A stretch of 64,000 bases of DNA from Periconia sp. R9002. Lineage: Eukaryota > Ascomycota > Dothideomycetes > Pleosporales > Periconiaceae. The stretch covers positions 1-64,000 of the forward strand of contig JAMAHW010000049.1 in assembly GCA_023627715.1 (NCBI GenBank), in the 5' to 3' direction. The notes under the pieces were generated by a model that was given only the letters and a program-made list of their open reading frames with translations, ran no database searches and had not been told where the DNA came from. Made by a program: the position numbers and the translations under genes. Positions 45,208-55,249 of this stretch are shown here, in pieces. The first letter of the stretch is position 1, and the number at the start of each line of letters is the position of its first letter.

Positions 45208-46170
45208 CTATGCCGCGGAATTCTTCCACCCGCTCCTCTCCCTGAGCCATCTCTCAAAGCCACAGAGCTCCTTCTCCTCCTGCCTCAGCCTGGAGACGTC
45301 AACCCCATATCCCTCCGCCGCAAACCAATTAATCATAACCCTGACTTCCCCAACGGCCCACTTCAAAGCGGAACCAAAGAAGCCGTATGTTGCGGGAACA
45401 GGATACCCAGTTACCCTCTCAAAACATCCATTGAACTCCTCCCAAGTGAGCTCATCGCCAGCAAGGCCTTCGGCTCGACCGTTCCACGACTGCGGGTCAC
45501 GGAAGGATTTGGCGGCAAAGAGGCCAATGTCATCAATGGAGATCCACTGCATGGGCTTATTTGGTCCCAGAGTGTCGCGTAAAGCAGCAAGGAAGACCTT
45601 GGTTGGCACCCCGGGCTCGAGGTTGTCCATGAAGGCTACGGGTCGAAGGATAGTCCAGCCCATTGTCTCCCCTTTCTTGCCCGCTTTCTCCAAAAGGTGT
45701 TTCTCGATGTAGTATTTGGTCTGGAAGTGCGGGATGGGCGTATCGTTGTGGAAACTCCTGTCATTGCCGCCGCGGTCGACGGACGAATAGACAAAGTGCT
45801 TCACACCATGCTTGATGCTTTCGTCAATCATGGTAGTACCCTGCTGAATCTCACCATCGAAGGTGACGCCGGGGCCTATGGATGCTTGCACGCTGTAGAC
45901 GCCCCATATGTCCTTGGGCTTGCCGGCAGCTTCGAGTGCCTCTTCGGCAGACTTGAAGAGGGCAGGGATGTCGTTGAGATCGCCTTGGACTAAAATCACG
46001 CCGGGATAACGCTCGATAATTTTCTGGGCGGAGGCACTTGACGTATTACGGGTTACTGCTAGAAGGTTGAACTGTGTACTGGAAGCGTGTGTAGCGAGCT
46101 GTTTGAGCACCGAGCCGCCTTGTTTGCCGGTCGAACCGATTATAAGAATTGACTTAGTAGGAGTGGACAT
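45208..46170 (-). CDS. NmrA-like family NAD(P)-binding protein
   Basis: An intronless 320-residue atypical SDR. The dinucleotide motif is IIGSTGKQGGSVLKQL at residues 9-24 (GxxGxxG form). FNLLAVTRNTSS gives the basic residue after the second strand, VQGDLND the Asp turn, and HFVYSSVDRGG the region where the classical catalytic Tyr would lie. The C-terminal part (EELTWEEF-like GDELTWEEFNGCFERVTG) matches the NmrA substrate lobe. Members act either as redox-sensing regulators (NmrA, HSCARG) or as reductases in secondary metabolism. Which applies here cannot be decided from sequence. Confidence 0.88.
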   Translation of the reverse strand: MSTPTKSILIIGSTGKQGGSVLKQLATHASSTQFNLLAVTRNTSSASAQKIIERYPGVILVQGDLNDIPALFKSAEEALEAAGKPKDIWGVYSVQASIGPGVTFDGEIQQGTTMIDESIKHGVKHFVYSSVDRGGNDRSFHNDTPIPHFQTKYYIEKHLLEKAGKKGETMGWTILRPVAFMDNLEPGVPTKVFLAALRDTLGPNKPMQWISIDDIGLFAAKSFRDPQSWNGRAEGLAGDELTWEEFNGCFERVTGYPVPATYGFFGSALKWAVGEVRVMINWFAAEGYGVDVSRLRQEEKELCGFERWLRERSGWKNSAA

Positions 46171-46990
46171 GTTGAGAGGGAAAAACGACAGATTGGAAGA
46201 CAGATTGGAGTGTGTTAGTTGGTGATGGATAGTTTCAATACCTGCGGGAGTAAGTTAAAGGAAAATGATTTGGACCATAAGGAAGTAATCTTAAGAGCTA
46301 TCAATAGCCCCAGGCCGAGAACAAGGCATGTCGGGAGTCTCACGTAACTCCGGCCGCACTCACAGTAGCCTGCAGCTCGTCCATTCAACTGCATTCCGCG
46401 TTTTGTTGGGGCCGTGCTTACTTATCAGTCACCAATGATGTGAACGTAGATTGTAGTTCGGCTTTTGCATACACCGAGTTGTTCAACATCGGGGTTCGTC
46501 AGTACCGAGCTTATAAATGAAGCATTATGCTCATAGGAAGACATGGTCAACCGCCGATACAAAGGGTCAAAGGGCCTGAAAAACAAAATATGAAGGTGTA
46601 ATTACTCACTGACGTAGTACCTAAATTGCAGGGGTGTGAGAGGAAACGTGAAGGCGCTAGTGAAAGTTTACCCTTTTAGGGTGTGCGCTAGCCTCGTAAG
46701 TCAAGACGAGCTGATGGATGCACCCGGGTAGAAGTTTAGGTGGAAGTCTATTCTGAGCTCTACAAGAGAATTCGAACATTCAACAGCAAAAGGCTGTTGT
46801 CCATGTACAGATCGCACACGTTCATGTCAAGCATGCAGAGATTGTGAGACAAAGACACAAGAGTGGGAAAAGATATTGCTTATTTCATGATCTCCGTGAA
46901 CATTTTTTACGCCGGTGAATGACAACCAAGCTATACAACAACAAAAAGTCTCGTGATATCAAAAAATTGTTCCAAAGTCCCACAGATTCT
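46171..46990. other. Intergenic upstream of the NmrA-like gene
   Basis: About 820 bases with the promoter of the NmrA-like gene and the 3' UTR of the next gene. No supported open frame and no clear motif. Confidence 0.6.
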
Positions 46991-47578
46991 TCAGTCACTC
47001 AACACTCCACTCAGCCTCTTTTGTAGTTCTGCAGCTTTTGCGCTATCCACAAACTCCTTGACCTCCTCGACCCTCGTTCCATCCTCATTCAATCTTACCA
47101 TTAGTACATTCTCCGTCCACCATTCGTCGTATCCCGCGTCAATCAGAATCTTCCCCTTCTCGTTCTCGCCGTTGACCTTTCCTCCCATCTTGCAATGCGC
47201 GACTACAGTGTTGGTCTCCTTGCAGAAATGTATGCCATCGTCGTCTGGAGTCTTGACCGGAATCATCTGAAATGAGGCGAACAGGGAGAAGATTATGTGA
47301 GCATGCTGCTCGAAGCCGTCGAGACCACGAGTAGGGATCTTGAGGGAGAGTGGAAGCACGGCATGCGTGAATTCGGCTGTTGCGTTCGCGCAGAGAGAGG
47401 CTGGGCGCAGTGTAGTATATGCCTTAAGATATTTTCGGAAAGTCTTCAGGTGTGGCGTCGATTTTGGAAGAAGCCCCTCGTTTCGAAAAAGATAGTACGC
47501 AGGCACGATAGCCGCTAGGGCTGCGAGGGTAGCTGTGGCAACTCGTAGTTCTGAATTGGAAAAGGCGAGTGTAGACAT
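46991..47578 (-). CDS. SnoaL/NTF2-like protein with N-terminal membrane segment
   Basis: An intronless 195-residue protein. Residues 11-31 (LRVATATLAALAAIVPAYYLF) form one membrane segment or uncleaved signal. The rest has the layout of an NTF2/SnoaL-like domain: a first helix with LKTFRKYLKAYTTLRP, HAVLPLSLKIPTRGLDGFEQ, the strand NTVVAHCKMGGKV and the last strand WTENVLMVRLNEDGTRVEEV that runs into a VKEFVDS helix. SnoaL-like folds include polyketide cyclases and scytalone-dehydratase-type enzymes, but I see no full catalytic set to assign a reaction. Adjacent genes suggest a tailoring role. Confidence 0.72.
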   Translation of the reverse strand: MSTLAFSNSELRVATATLAALAAIVPAYYLFRNEGLLPKSTPHLKTFRKYLKAYTTLRPASLCANATAEFTHAVLPLSLKIPTRGLDGFEQHAHIIFSLFASFQMIPVKTPDDDGIHFCKETNTVVAHCKMGGKVNGENEKGKILIDAGYDEWWTENVLMVRLNEDGTRVEEVKEFVDSAKAAELQKRLSGVLSD

Positions 47579-48877
47579 GGTGATAACCTAATGGAGAAGC
47601 TGAATGTCACCAGGGCGCAGAAAGATTGTTGTGTATAATGAATTGCCAGAAGTGTATAAACGAGATTTCCGCGTGGTTATCTACACCTTCCATGACCTCC
47701 CAGACACCCTTTGAAGGAAAACCACGAAACTTTCTCCAATATATCTGGTGTTTCTTGGATCTTGGCCGCATTGACATTGTAATGGGTGTGCAATGACAAA
47801 TGTGCAGGCATTCGCTTAGCCATCCTTGGTCGCACGGTGTCCGCGCTTTGTGTCCAGTTCCAGATCAAGATTTCTAAGCCTGAGGTGCTCCCTGGGCCGC
47901 ACAGAGCTGAGACTGTATGCAAACTTTTGGTAAGGCTTTCAAGAGCCAAGCAACTATATAAAACTCCGGATCTCCATCGGGTGGTATACTGTGCCTTGGA
48001 ACTGAGATAGAGGACGAGTCTCAAGTATCAATATTTGACTGGTAGTGTACCAAGCTAGTCATACGACTTGTTGAATGGATATTGGTGCACCAGCCATTCG
48101 GTATGGCCGATGTGTCCTCCCTCTGCAACATGAATTATGTTACGCTTTCGAAAAGCAGATATCGCCTGTACAAGATAATTCAAGAACAAGATAATTGAGG
48201 TTGTGAATAAGCATATTTGCATGTTGATCAGGAACAGACGGACATGTTATTGATGGATGGGATCCATGCGCTGAGATGCCTGGAATAACTCGAATTCACC
48301 CTTGGTAAACGCGCCACGCTAACACAAAATTATACTCGTGTGGTGTCAACCACAAGGTGACGATACGTCGGAGATTTCCCCGGTCGATGTCAAATGCTAG
48401 GGTCCGGGCTTGTACCGACCTCGTGTTATCAGCAGCTGCCAAAACGATCAGCGTGGGAAATACCGCAGATAATACCCAGGGGACAACTCCCATTTAGACG
48501 AAGTTTTCATGGGTGTAGATGTCAGCCACACCCGTTGTCAATTTTTTGACAGGTTGGACATTGGTTGTGCAGCATGACGTCTCATCGCCTCGGCTCGTAT
48601 CCATCTGTCTGTCCAAGTTTCAAGTGACACCACCAAAATGTAGGTTCTAGACTCCAGCCACATTCCTATGTGGTGAGGCTTACCCAGAGATGTCACTGCA
48701 CTTTTTCTTTTCACAACTCTGAATTGTTTACCAGAGATTAACAGTGGCTCGTGGCGTTAAGCAGCTCAACCTGGCAATCATAAAACAGTTGAACTCAATA
48801 TGCATAACTTCTAAAGTCACAAAACACTGCGACAATTGTTCATGTCTGTAATTGGGGATCTAAGAATGAATGAAAAT
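47579..48877. other. Intergenic, 1.3 kb, no gene recognised
   Basis: It lies between the SnoaL-like gene and the FAD monooxygenase, both leftward, and must hold the first gene's promoter. Short open frames up to about 115 codons carry no domain. I saw no RNA gene. Confidence 0.55.
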
Positions 48878-50507
48878 CTAGTCCCAGTTGCCCGGCTTCA
48901 ACTCCAACGTCACGCCATTTCTCATGTCCTCCATGATCTTGTAGGCATCCCACGGCTCGTACTTGTAGCCCTTTGGATAGTTTGGCTCGAAGCTATCCTC
49001 GTCTTCCATCTTTACGCCTTTCCTCAGACTATTCACGGCCTTTTCGTAGTTCTCGTACACATAAGCCTCGGGGTCATGTTCCCAGATCCACTTAGGATGT
49101 TTGGGAGCAGCACGTCGCGGGTCAAGTTTCACCTTGTCCCAATCTGTGGATTGAAGAAGCTCAGCGTTGTAAAGACCCATCTTCTGTGCGCAAGCGTTTC
49201 TGATGAATCGGAAGCGGATGTGTGTGCGGACCGCCTCCGGAATGTTGTCCTTGCCGCCAAGTTGTAAGCAAGAGGCTAACGAAATGGAATCTTCAATGGC
49301 TTGTGTGGCGCCATTGCCCGAAGATGGCAGATAGGAATGTGCACAGTCACCAACTTGAATAACTCGCGCGCCAGGCGATGCCCAGGTAGGCTGAGGGTTT
49401 CGCCAAAATAGCGGGAAATTGACGATCGTGTTGGGCGGTGTGATTCTAACCAACTCCTTGAATATGTTGCACCATTTTCCAGGCAGGTTGTCGATTCCAT
49501 CCACCACTTCCTGCGCATCAATAGTGTGATTCCAGTTCTCTTCTTCAGATCCAGTGACCTATACAAATTAGAATGAAGATCAAAGCAGGACACTGAAGAA
49601 TGCTTACATCATGGTTCATAATCCACACCATGACATCGTCACGCGAAAGTGTAAGGGCATAAGTTGATGGCCTGAGGTCGTAAGTAAGTGTCTTCCATGA
49701 ATTTTGTGACTTCAACGAACCCCAAGAAAGTCCTGACAATGGGCTCATTGCCAGGCTGCATTCTGAAGAACTCTTTCACCTCGGGATTCTTGTCGAGATG
49801 TTCCTTGGGGAAAGCTGCACGCCACATGGCGCGACCTGAGGACTCGGCCCTGACTTGTCCACCCACCAGTTTCTGACTCTTGGAACCTACACCATCTGCA
49901 GCAATTACAACATCGGCTTCATATCGGGTACCGTCATCAATAATGCATCCTCCTTTGCCGCGCTTTTCATCTTCGAAGTAGTCCACGACCTTGCGGTTGA
50001 ATTCAATTTTGATACCAGCCCCCTCGACGGCGTCGACGAACATCTTGTACACCAGCGGGCGCATTTGGAACTCCCCTGGAGCAAGATTCGGATCAAGCCC
50101 CGCGGCACGGAGACGTTCCGAGACTTTCTTGGGTGGGATCATGATCTCGCCGCTGTGCTTGTAGGTTTCGATCCATGCGTTGTGTAGCGATATTTCATGG
50201 TACCTTTTCTGGATTTCCGGCCAGTGCTTGAACCATCGGGTACCGCTCAGACCCATAAAGTACATGTCGCCTTCAGCATGTGATTAGCAATTGGGCGTAA
50301 GGGAACGTGATTCTGATTCCTACCAGCAACATTGATGTCGGGATTTCGCTCAAGAACCCGGACCTGGTGCCCTTTGCGCCTGCACTCAAGAGCTGCAGAA
50401 AGCCCTCCAAGACCAGTTCCCACAATAAGTACATCGATATTAGTGGGCGGGTATGACCCCAGAGGCTTGGCCTCCATGTGCGAGTCGCGATTCGTCAGTC
50501 CAACCAT
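48878..50507 (-). CDS. FAD-dependent aromatic monooxygenase (salicylate-hydroxylase-like)
   Basis: A 492-residue group A flavoprotein monooxygenase in four exons: 50507-50324, 50270-49721, 49671-49608 and 49558-48878. The FAD-binding GxGxxG reads VLIVGTGLGGLSAALECRRK with the ribose-binding Glu in VRVLERNP. The DG motif is DVVIAADGVGS, and the second FAD site is VIQVGDCAHSYLPSSGNGAT. Such enzymes use NAD(P)H and O2 to hydroxylate or epoxidise aromatic or polyketide substrates. There is no C-terminal membrane anchor. Intron 1 ends in AAG (branch GCTAATC); intron 2 is 49 nt. It lies divergent from the P450 gene, about 1.4 kb apart. The start could be M11 (MEAKPLG). Confidence 0.88.
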
Positions 50508-51889
50508 GATGGGCGATTTTCTTGAAGCGTGCGTGTGAATTGAGTTATTGTAAAAATGATTTTGTCAAAAGAAGAAGCCGTACTCTATCGACTCTTAAAC
50601 ATAAAATCATATTCGGACATCATGCGCGCAAGGCGGGATCCCGACACCGCCCGCCGGTAGAGCATATGCTGTCCGATAACTCCAACTTGCGCCGGGCAGC
50701 GATTGATAGTCGCACGTCTAGAGGTGCTCCACAAGAAACGCATCTCCACATGCAGGAGTATGACCAAAACGGTGATGTCAAAGGTGGCCTGGCGATGTTT
50801 CTCACTGGCGGACTTTGAAGAATGGTTCCCCACAACATCCGGGGCTGGCCAAGCCCCTGCCGCAGGTAAGGCTAGGGTCATTGCTCCGCCGTGCATATTA
50901 AGCGCTGATGTGATCCTGGCTCAGGCACAGTTCTTCTGGAGCTTGCATAACCACAAGAAGGCATACATTGATCGTTTGCCATTCGCACGTACAGTCACTC
51001 TGCACCGGTAAGCCATGTGGGAACCATCCACCGTATCTGCGACGTCTACCGTATTTCTGCATAGCATTCCCACAAGTGGAATTGCGCCATGACAACCAGC
51101 TCTAGTTCTTCAACGTGGCAAATTTAGAAAAAGTCTAATCATGAATCGTGGCTGTACCTACTGCAGAAGCTTAAGGCTCAGCCTTCCATACAATACTTGT
51201 CTCACATTGGTTGAGGATAGCTGCTGTTCATGGTAAGATTAAGAGATTATTGGCCGAAAGCACCGAAATTGCCCCTTGCATGTACAGCATGTGAATATGT
51301 TTCTCACAGAGCAATCTTGGTCCCATCTACAACAATAACCTTTTCTCTATCTATGTATTCATGGATGTTATGACAAGGGCCAGATTGAGATGATTCGCTT
51401 GCTATACGACGAATATGTTGGTGGCAACGATAGAGATATTATCGTCACTGACGCATCAACAATCCCATTCATTGATCATAGATGTCATAATCGGTGGTTG
51501 CAAGCGCCGACATCTACTGTTTCCCTGCAAGAAAACTCAAATTCTGGCGATTGCCAAGATGGATATACCAATGCCATGGACTGGATCCATGTGGTACTCC
51601 GTGGCTCAGTAGTCACCCTGTAAGGTCCATTGGTTGAGAATGCTCTCATTCCTACTAGAACATTGCCTAGGAATCTGTTCGAGATGGCGATAGACCCACA
51701 CGCTTACTTGATGTTAGCCACGCTACTGTTTCTCTATCCATGGTGTAGGTAAACACTGATCGGGGAGCCGACTTTGGAAGTGCCGATAGGGGTCTGAAAG
51801 TTCTCATTTAAGGCTCAATTTCCAAAGGTGAAGGTAAATTTGCCAGCAGCCTTTCTCCTTTCTTCTCTATTGAGCTCTTACGCATCACC
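50508..51889. promoter_or_regulatory. Intergenic between divergent FAD monooxygenase and P450 genes
   Basis: About 1.4 kb between two divergent tailoring-type genes. No gene is supported. It is a plausible place for pathway-regulator sites, but I recognised no specific palindrome with spacing I could trust. Confidence 0.55.
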
Positions 51890-53606
51890 ATGCATCCCCT
51901 CACTCTCTACGCTGTTGGTATTGCTGTGTTAGGATGGGCTTTGTATCAGTTCGCTGCCGCTGTGTCCAAGAGAAATGCAAAGTATAATCCACGAGGATTA
52001 CCTGGTCCTACTCTGATGCCATACATCGGCCGCATCCATGACCTTCCAATCGAATATATGTGGTTGAAGTTCAAGGAATGGGCAGACATATATGGACCTA
52101 TCTACAGGACAAAGATGCTCGGTGCGAACTTCATTGTCATCTCAGACGAGTCTATCGCGGAAGATATTCTTGTCAAAAGGGCCAAAATCAACTCGGATAG
52201 GCCACAGATCCAGTCACTGTTCGATGCCAAGAGTACCCATGGCTCTATGGAATACCTCCCCTTGATGGGAAGGAACCGTAAGTACAGTGCCACACATGTG
52301 AACCATATACTGATTGTTTCAGAATACTGGGCCCGTCAAAGAAAGTTCACCCACTCCCATCTCACAGAAGCCACCAACTCTCAGTACTATGGAATCATGG
52401 AATTTGAAGTCAAGCGATGGCTCCACCGTCTGCTTACGGAACCGGACAATTTTTACTTCACCCTGGAAGACATGGCTTCCAAGATCATGTCGCAGTTGAC
52501 CTGGGACGACCACACTCTCAGCACAGCACTCACCCCCAGCGCGTGGGGCCTCTTGACGCAGATGTCTCCCGCTGGCCCCATCACCAACGTCTTGACGCCT
52601 CTTTGGCATCTTCCTCAGTTCATGAACCCATGGAAGATTGCTGAACGCAAGAGACACGACGAGCAACAAGCATGGTTCATGGAACAGCTCTTGAATACAC
52701 GCCGGAAGATGGAGAAGGGCAAGCAGCGACCTTGCGTCACGCGAACATATCTCGAAACCGCTGCTAAGACTAGCATTTCCGGTGACTACGAAGCATCGTG
52801 TGTTCTCGGCATGATGGCTCTGGTTGGCATTTTCACAGTCGTTGGCCCCCTTTCATACTTTTTGGTTTCCATGGTCCACCATCCAGAATGGCAAACTAAG
52901 TGTCAAGAAGAGATTGATCGCGTTTGCGGAGATCGACTACCAGTTCTTTCTGATATGCCAAACCTACCCATCCTTCGTGCCTGCATCAAAGAGACCATGC
53001 GCTGGAGACCCAACGTGCCCACTGGTAAGTCGAAATCTTCTGCCCATTTGCATTCAATTGTTAACACGCAAGCTAGGTGTTGCTCACGAGAGTGAAGCCG
53101 ACGACTGGTATGGCGAATACTTCATTCCTAAGGGCGCTCGTCTTCTTCCCCTCGACTACGCATTCCTCCGCAACCCCGTCAAGTACCCCGATCCAGAACA
53201 TTTCCGTCCCGAGCGATGGCTCGAGAGTGGATGGCCAACCTTCCAAGAGCCGCTCACCAAGTTTCCCAATATCAAGGGCATGACTTCATTTGGTTGGGGT
53301 CAGCGACAGTGCCTTGGCATGTCCCTCACCCAGGATGAGACAGTGGTTGCTTGCGGTGGCATGCTCTGGGCTTTCAATTTGAAGAGGAAGGTTGATCCTC
53401 AAACTGGAAATGAAATCGAAGTACCGACTGACAAGTCCAACTCTCTTCTCATCGTCAAGCCCGATCCATTCCAGATGGCTTTCGAACCACGAAGCGAGGC
53501 GAAGAAGCAGCAGGTCACAGAGGAGTGGCACCGCGCTGAGGCTAAGGACAACGCAGAGCGCGCTGCCTTCTTGCGTGAAGCCGAGAAGAAAGAGGTTTTG
53601 ATTTAG
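51890..53606 (+). CDS. Cytochrome P450 monooxygenase with atypical I-helix
   Basis: A 539-residue microsomal P450 in three exons, 51890-52277, 52323-53024 and 53077-53606. Intron 1 is only 45 nt, in frame and without a stop; its splicing joins GRN to QYWARQRK. An N-terminal membrane anchor (LTLYAVGIAVLGWALYQFAA) is followed by the proline hinge PRGLPGP. The K-helix ExxR is KETMRWRP, the PERF-like motif is FRPERWL, and the heme loop is FGWGQRQCLGMSL with the Cys ligand. The I-helix region reads MALVGIFTVVGPLSYFL and lacks the usual (A/G)Gx(D/E)T acid-alcohol pair. The C-terminal tail is Lys/Glu/Ala-rich and charged. Substrate is unknown; the neighbours suggest secondary metabolism. Confidence 0.92.
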
Positions 53607-54859
53607 AATAAGATTGGGCTGTAGCGTTTTTGGTTCGATTTTAGAGTGTTTGCAGCTCCCTGTGTCTGTACTAGACGTTTCTTTCCTTTGTCTTCGATTC
53701 CTTGAAATCTTGATGTCTACCTTTCAATCATCCTCAAATATATACATAAGTTAGCGTTGTTTTTCAGCTATACTAAATATTAATAAAAACATCTTGTAAA
53801 CTCTGAATCTTTGAGCATATAGAAGAGAATTGTTCATACCATATTGAGATGCGAACATTCCTTTAGGATGATGTTTGGGTAGCCCACTAGACAGTTCTAT
53901 GAATATCAACTGGATCATGAGAGCGGTTTTACCGTGTCGTTTTGTATCTTGTTAAATCCTATTGAATCATGGAGCTAGACTCTGTCGAAACCTTGAGGGC
54001 CTTTTAAGCTGGTCAAAGTAGAATCACTTACAAAGTAGTGGCATTGATGGACGAACTCCCGCTAGGTTGCGAATACCATGCAGCGCAGTCTAAGCACAAT
54101 ATTTGCTTTTATGCGTAAAAACTTTTACCAAGCTCTATCGCAAGATTGAAAAGCGTCCACAATTTTTTCTTAGTATCCTTCTAAAGCATGCATCTAGGCA
54201 TCGATCGGACGCGAAACTGATCGAAGATAAAGGTCACATGTCGCAGACGGTCCGAAGTTCATTTATTTCCATCCTTGTCAACCAAGATTGTCGTATGTCC
54301 CTGTTCCAGTACTGCCCTACTGCAACTCGCCGCTATGTCCCATCCAAGCCATGAGATCGTATACGCTCAAGCTGTGCACCAATGATACTTTCAGATCGAT
54401 AATTGCCCCTTCAGCTCTCGGAGGGGTCTAAATCGCGCGATTGAGCCAATGCTGCGAACACCCGCGAAGCCATCCGTCACTGTCTACCTGGTAGCAGGCA
54501 CAGTGCCGCTTGTCTAAAGCCACCATGAACGTCTCGGGTGGCCATACTTGGGGCCTGCCACCAATCCGTAGGCGACACTGAGGTGATGCAGGGTCCAGTT
54601 GTCGTTCGCTGCGCACGAAAGGCACGATACCCCACGTCGAGACTGCGAAGATGCGAAGAGATGTATGAATATCAGGAAGCGTATTCTCGAGTGAGATAAT
54701 TCCGAGAAATCGCTGTGCACTGCTTCTCGGCCCAAGGACATGGAGACTCCTTCCTGCGCTGCAGTTGCCTTTGAACTCATTAATACACAATAATACGTAC
54801 CTAGGTATAATTACGTGTAAGGTATTTGATAATCCGCATCTCAAGTGGCTCGCCGTCTG
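53607..54859. other. Intergenic between the P450 gene and the satellite-like array
   Basis: About 1.25 kb with the P450 3' UTR and spacer. A CGTACCTAGGTATA motif lies near 54796. Open frames up to 138 codons on the minus strand (54428-54844) have no domain support. Confidence 0.55.
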
Positions 54860-55249
54860 GGAGTTGTGGCGGGTGAGGCTTGCCCGGGGTTAACCGTAAA
54901 CGGTATAGTGGCACCCTCATACAACTCCGCCAACTTCACTACTTCCTCGACCACAAGCACCACTATTGATCTTGGAGAAAAAATAATCTTGTGGAAATGT
55001 CCGTTTGAGTATGGAGTTTCTACCACAGGCCTTTGTTTGTCCAGTGATCGTCTTTGGCGGCTAGTAGTTGACCCACAGAGCATTTCACCATACAAATATG
55101 CACGTTTCCAAACACCGCCGAACACAACCACCACTATTGATGTTGGAGGAAAAATAAACCTGTTGGAATGTCAATTTACGCATAAGGTTTCTACCACAGG
55201 CCTTCGTTTGTGCAGCCGTGGTTTTTGGCGGCTAGTGGTCGACCCATAG
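54845..55249 (+). other. Open frame with a 57-codon internal repeat over the first monomers
   Basis: Because the spacing between the second and third cores is 171 bp (57 codons), the frame repeats itself: TTIDLGEKI...STTGLCLSS...RLWRLVVDP is followed by TTIDVGGKI...STTGLRLCS...FWRLVVDP. It stops at 55249, and the later monomers (about 173 bp) break the frame. There is no domain, signal peptide or splice support. More likely a chance open frame in the array than a gene. Confidence 0.45.
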
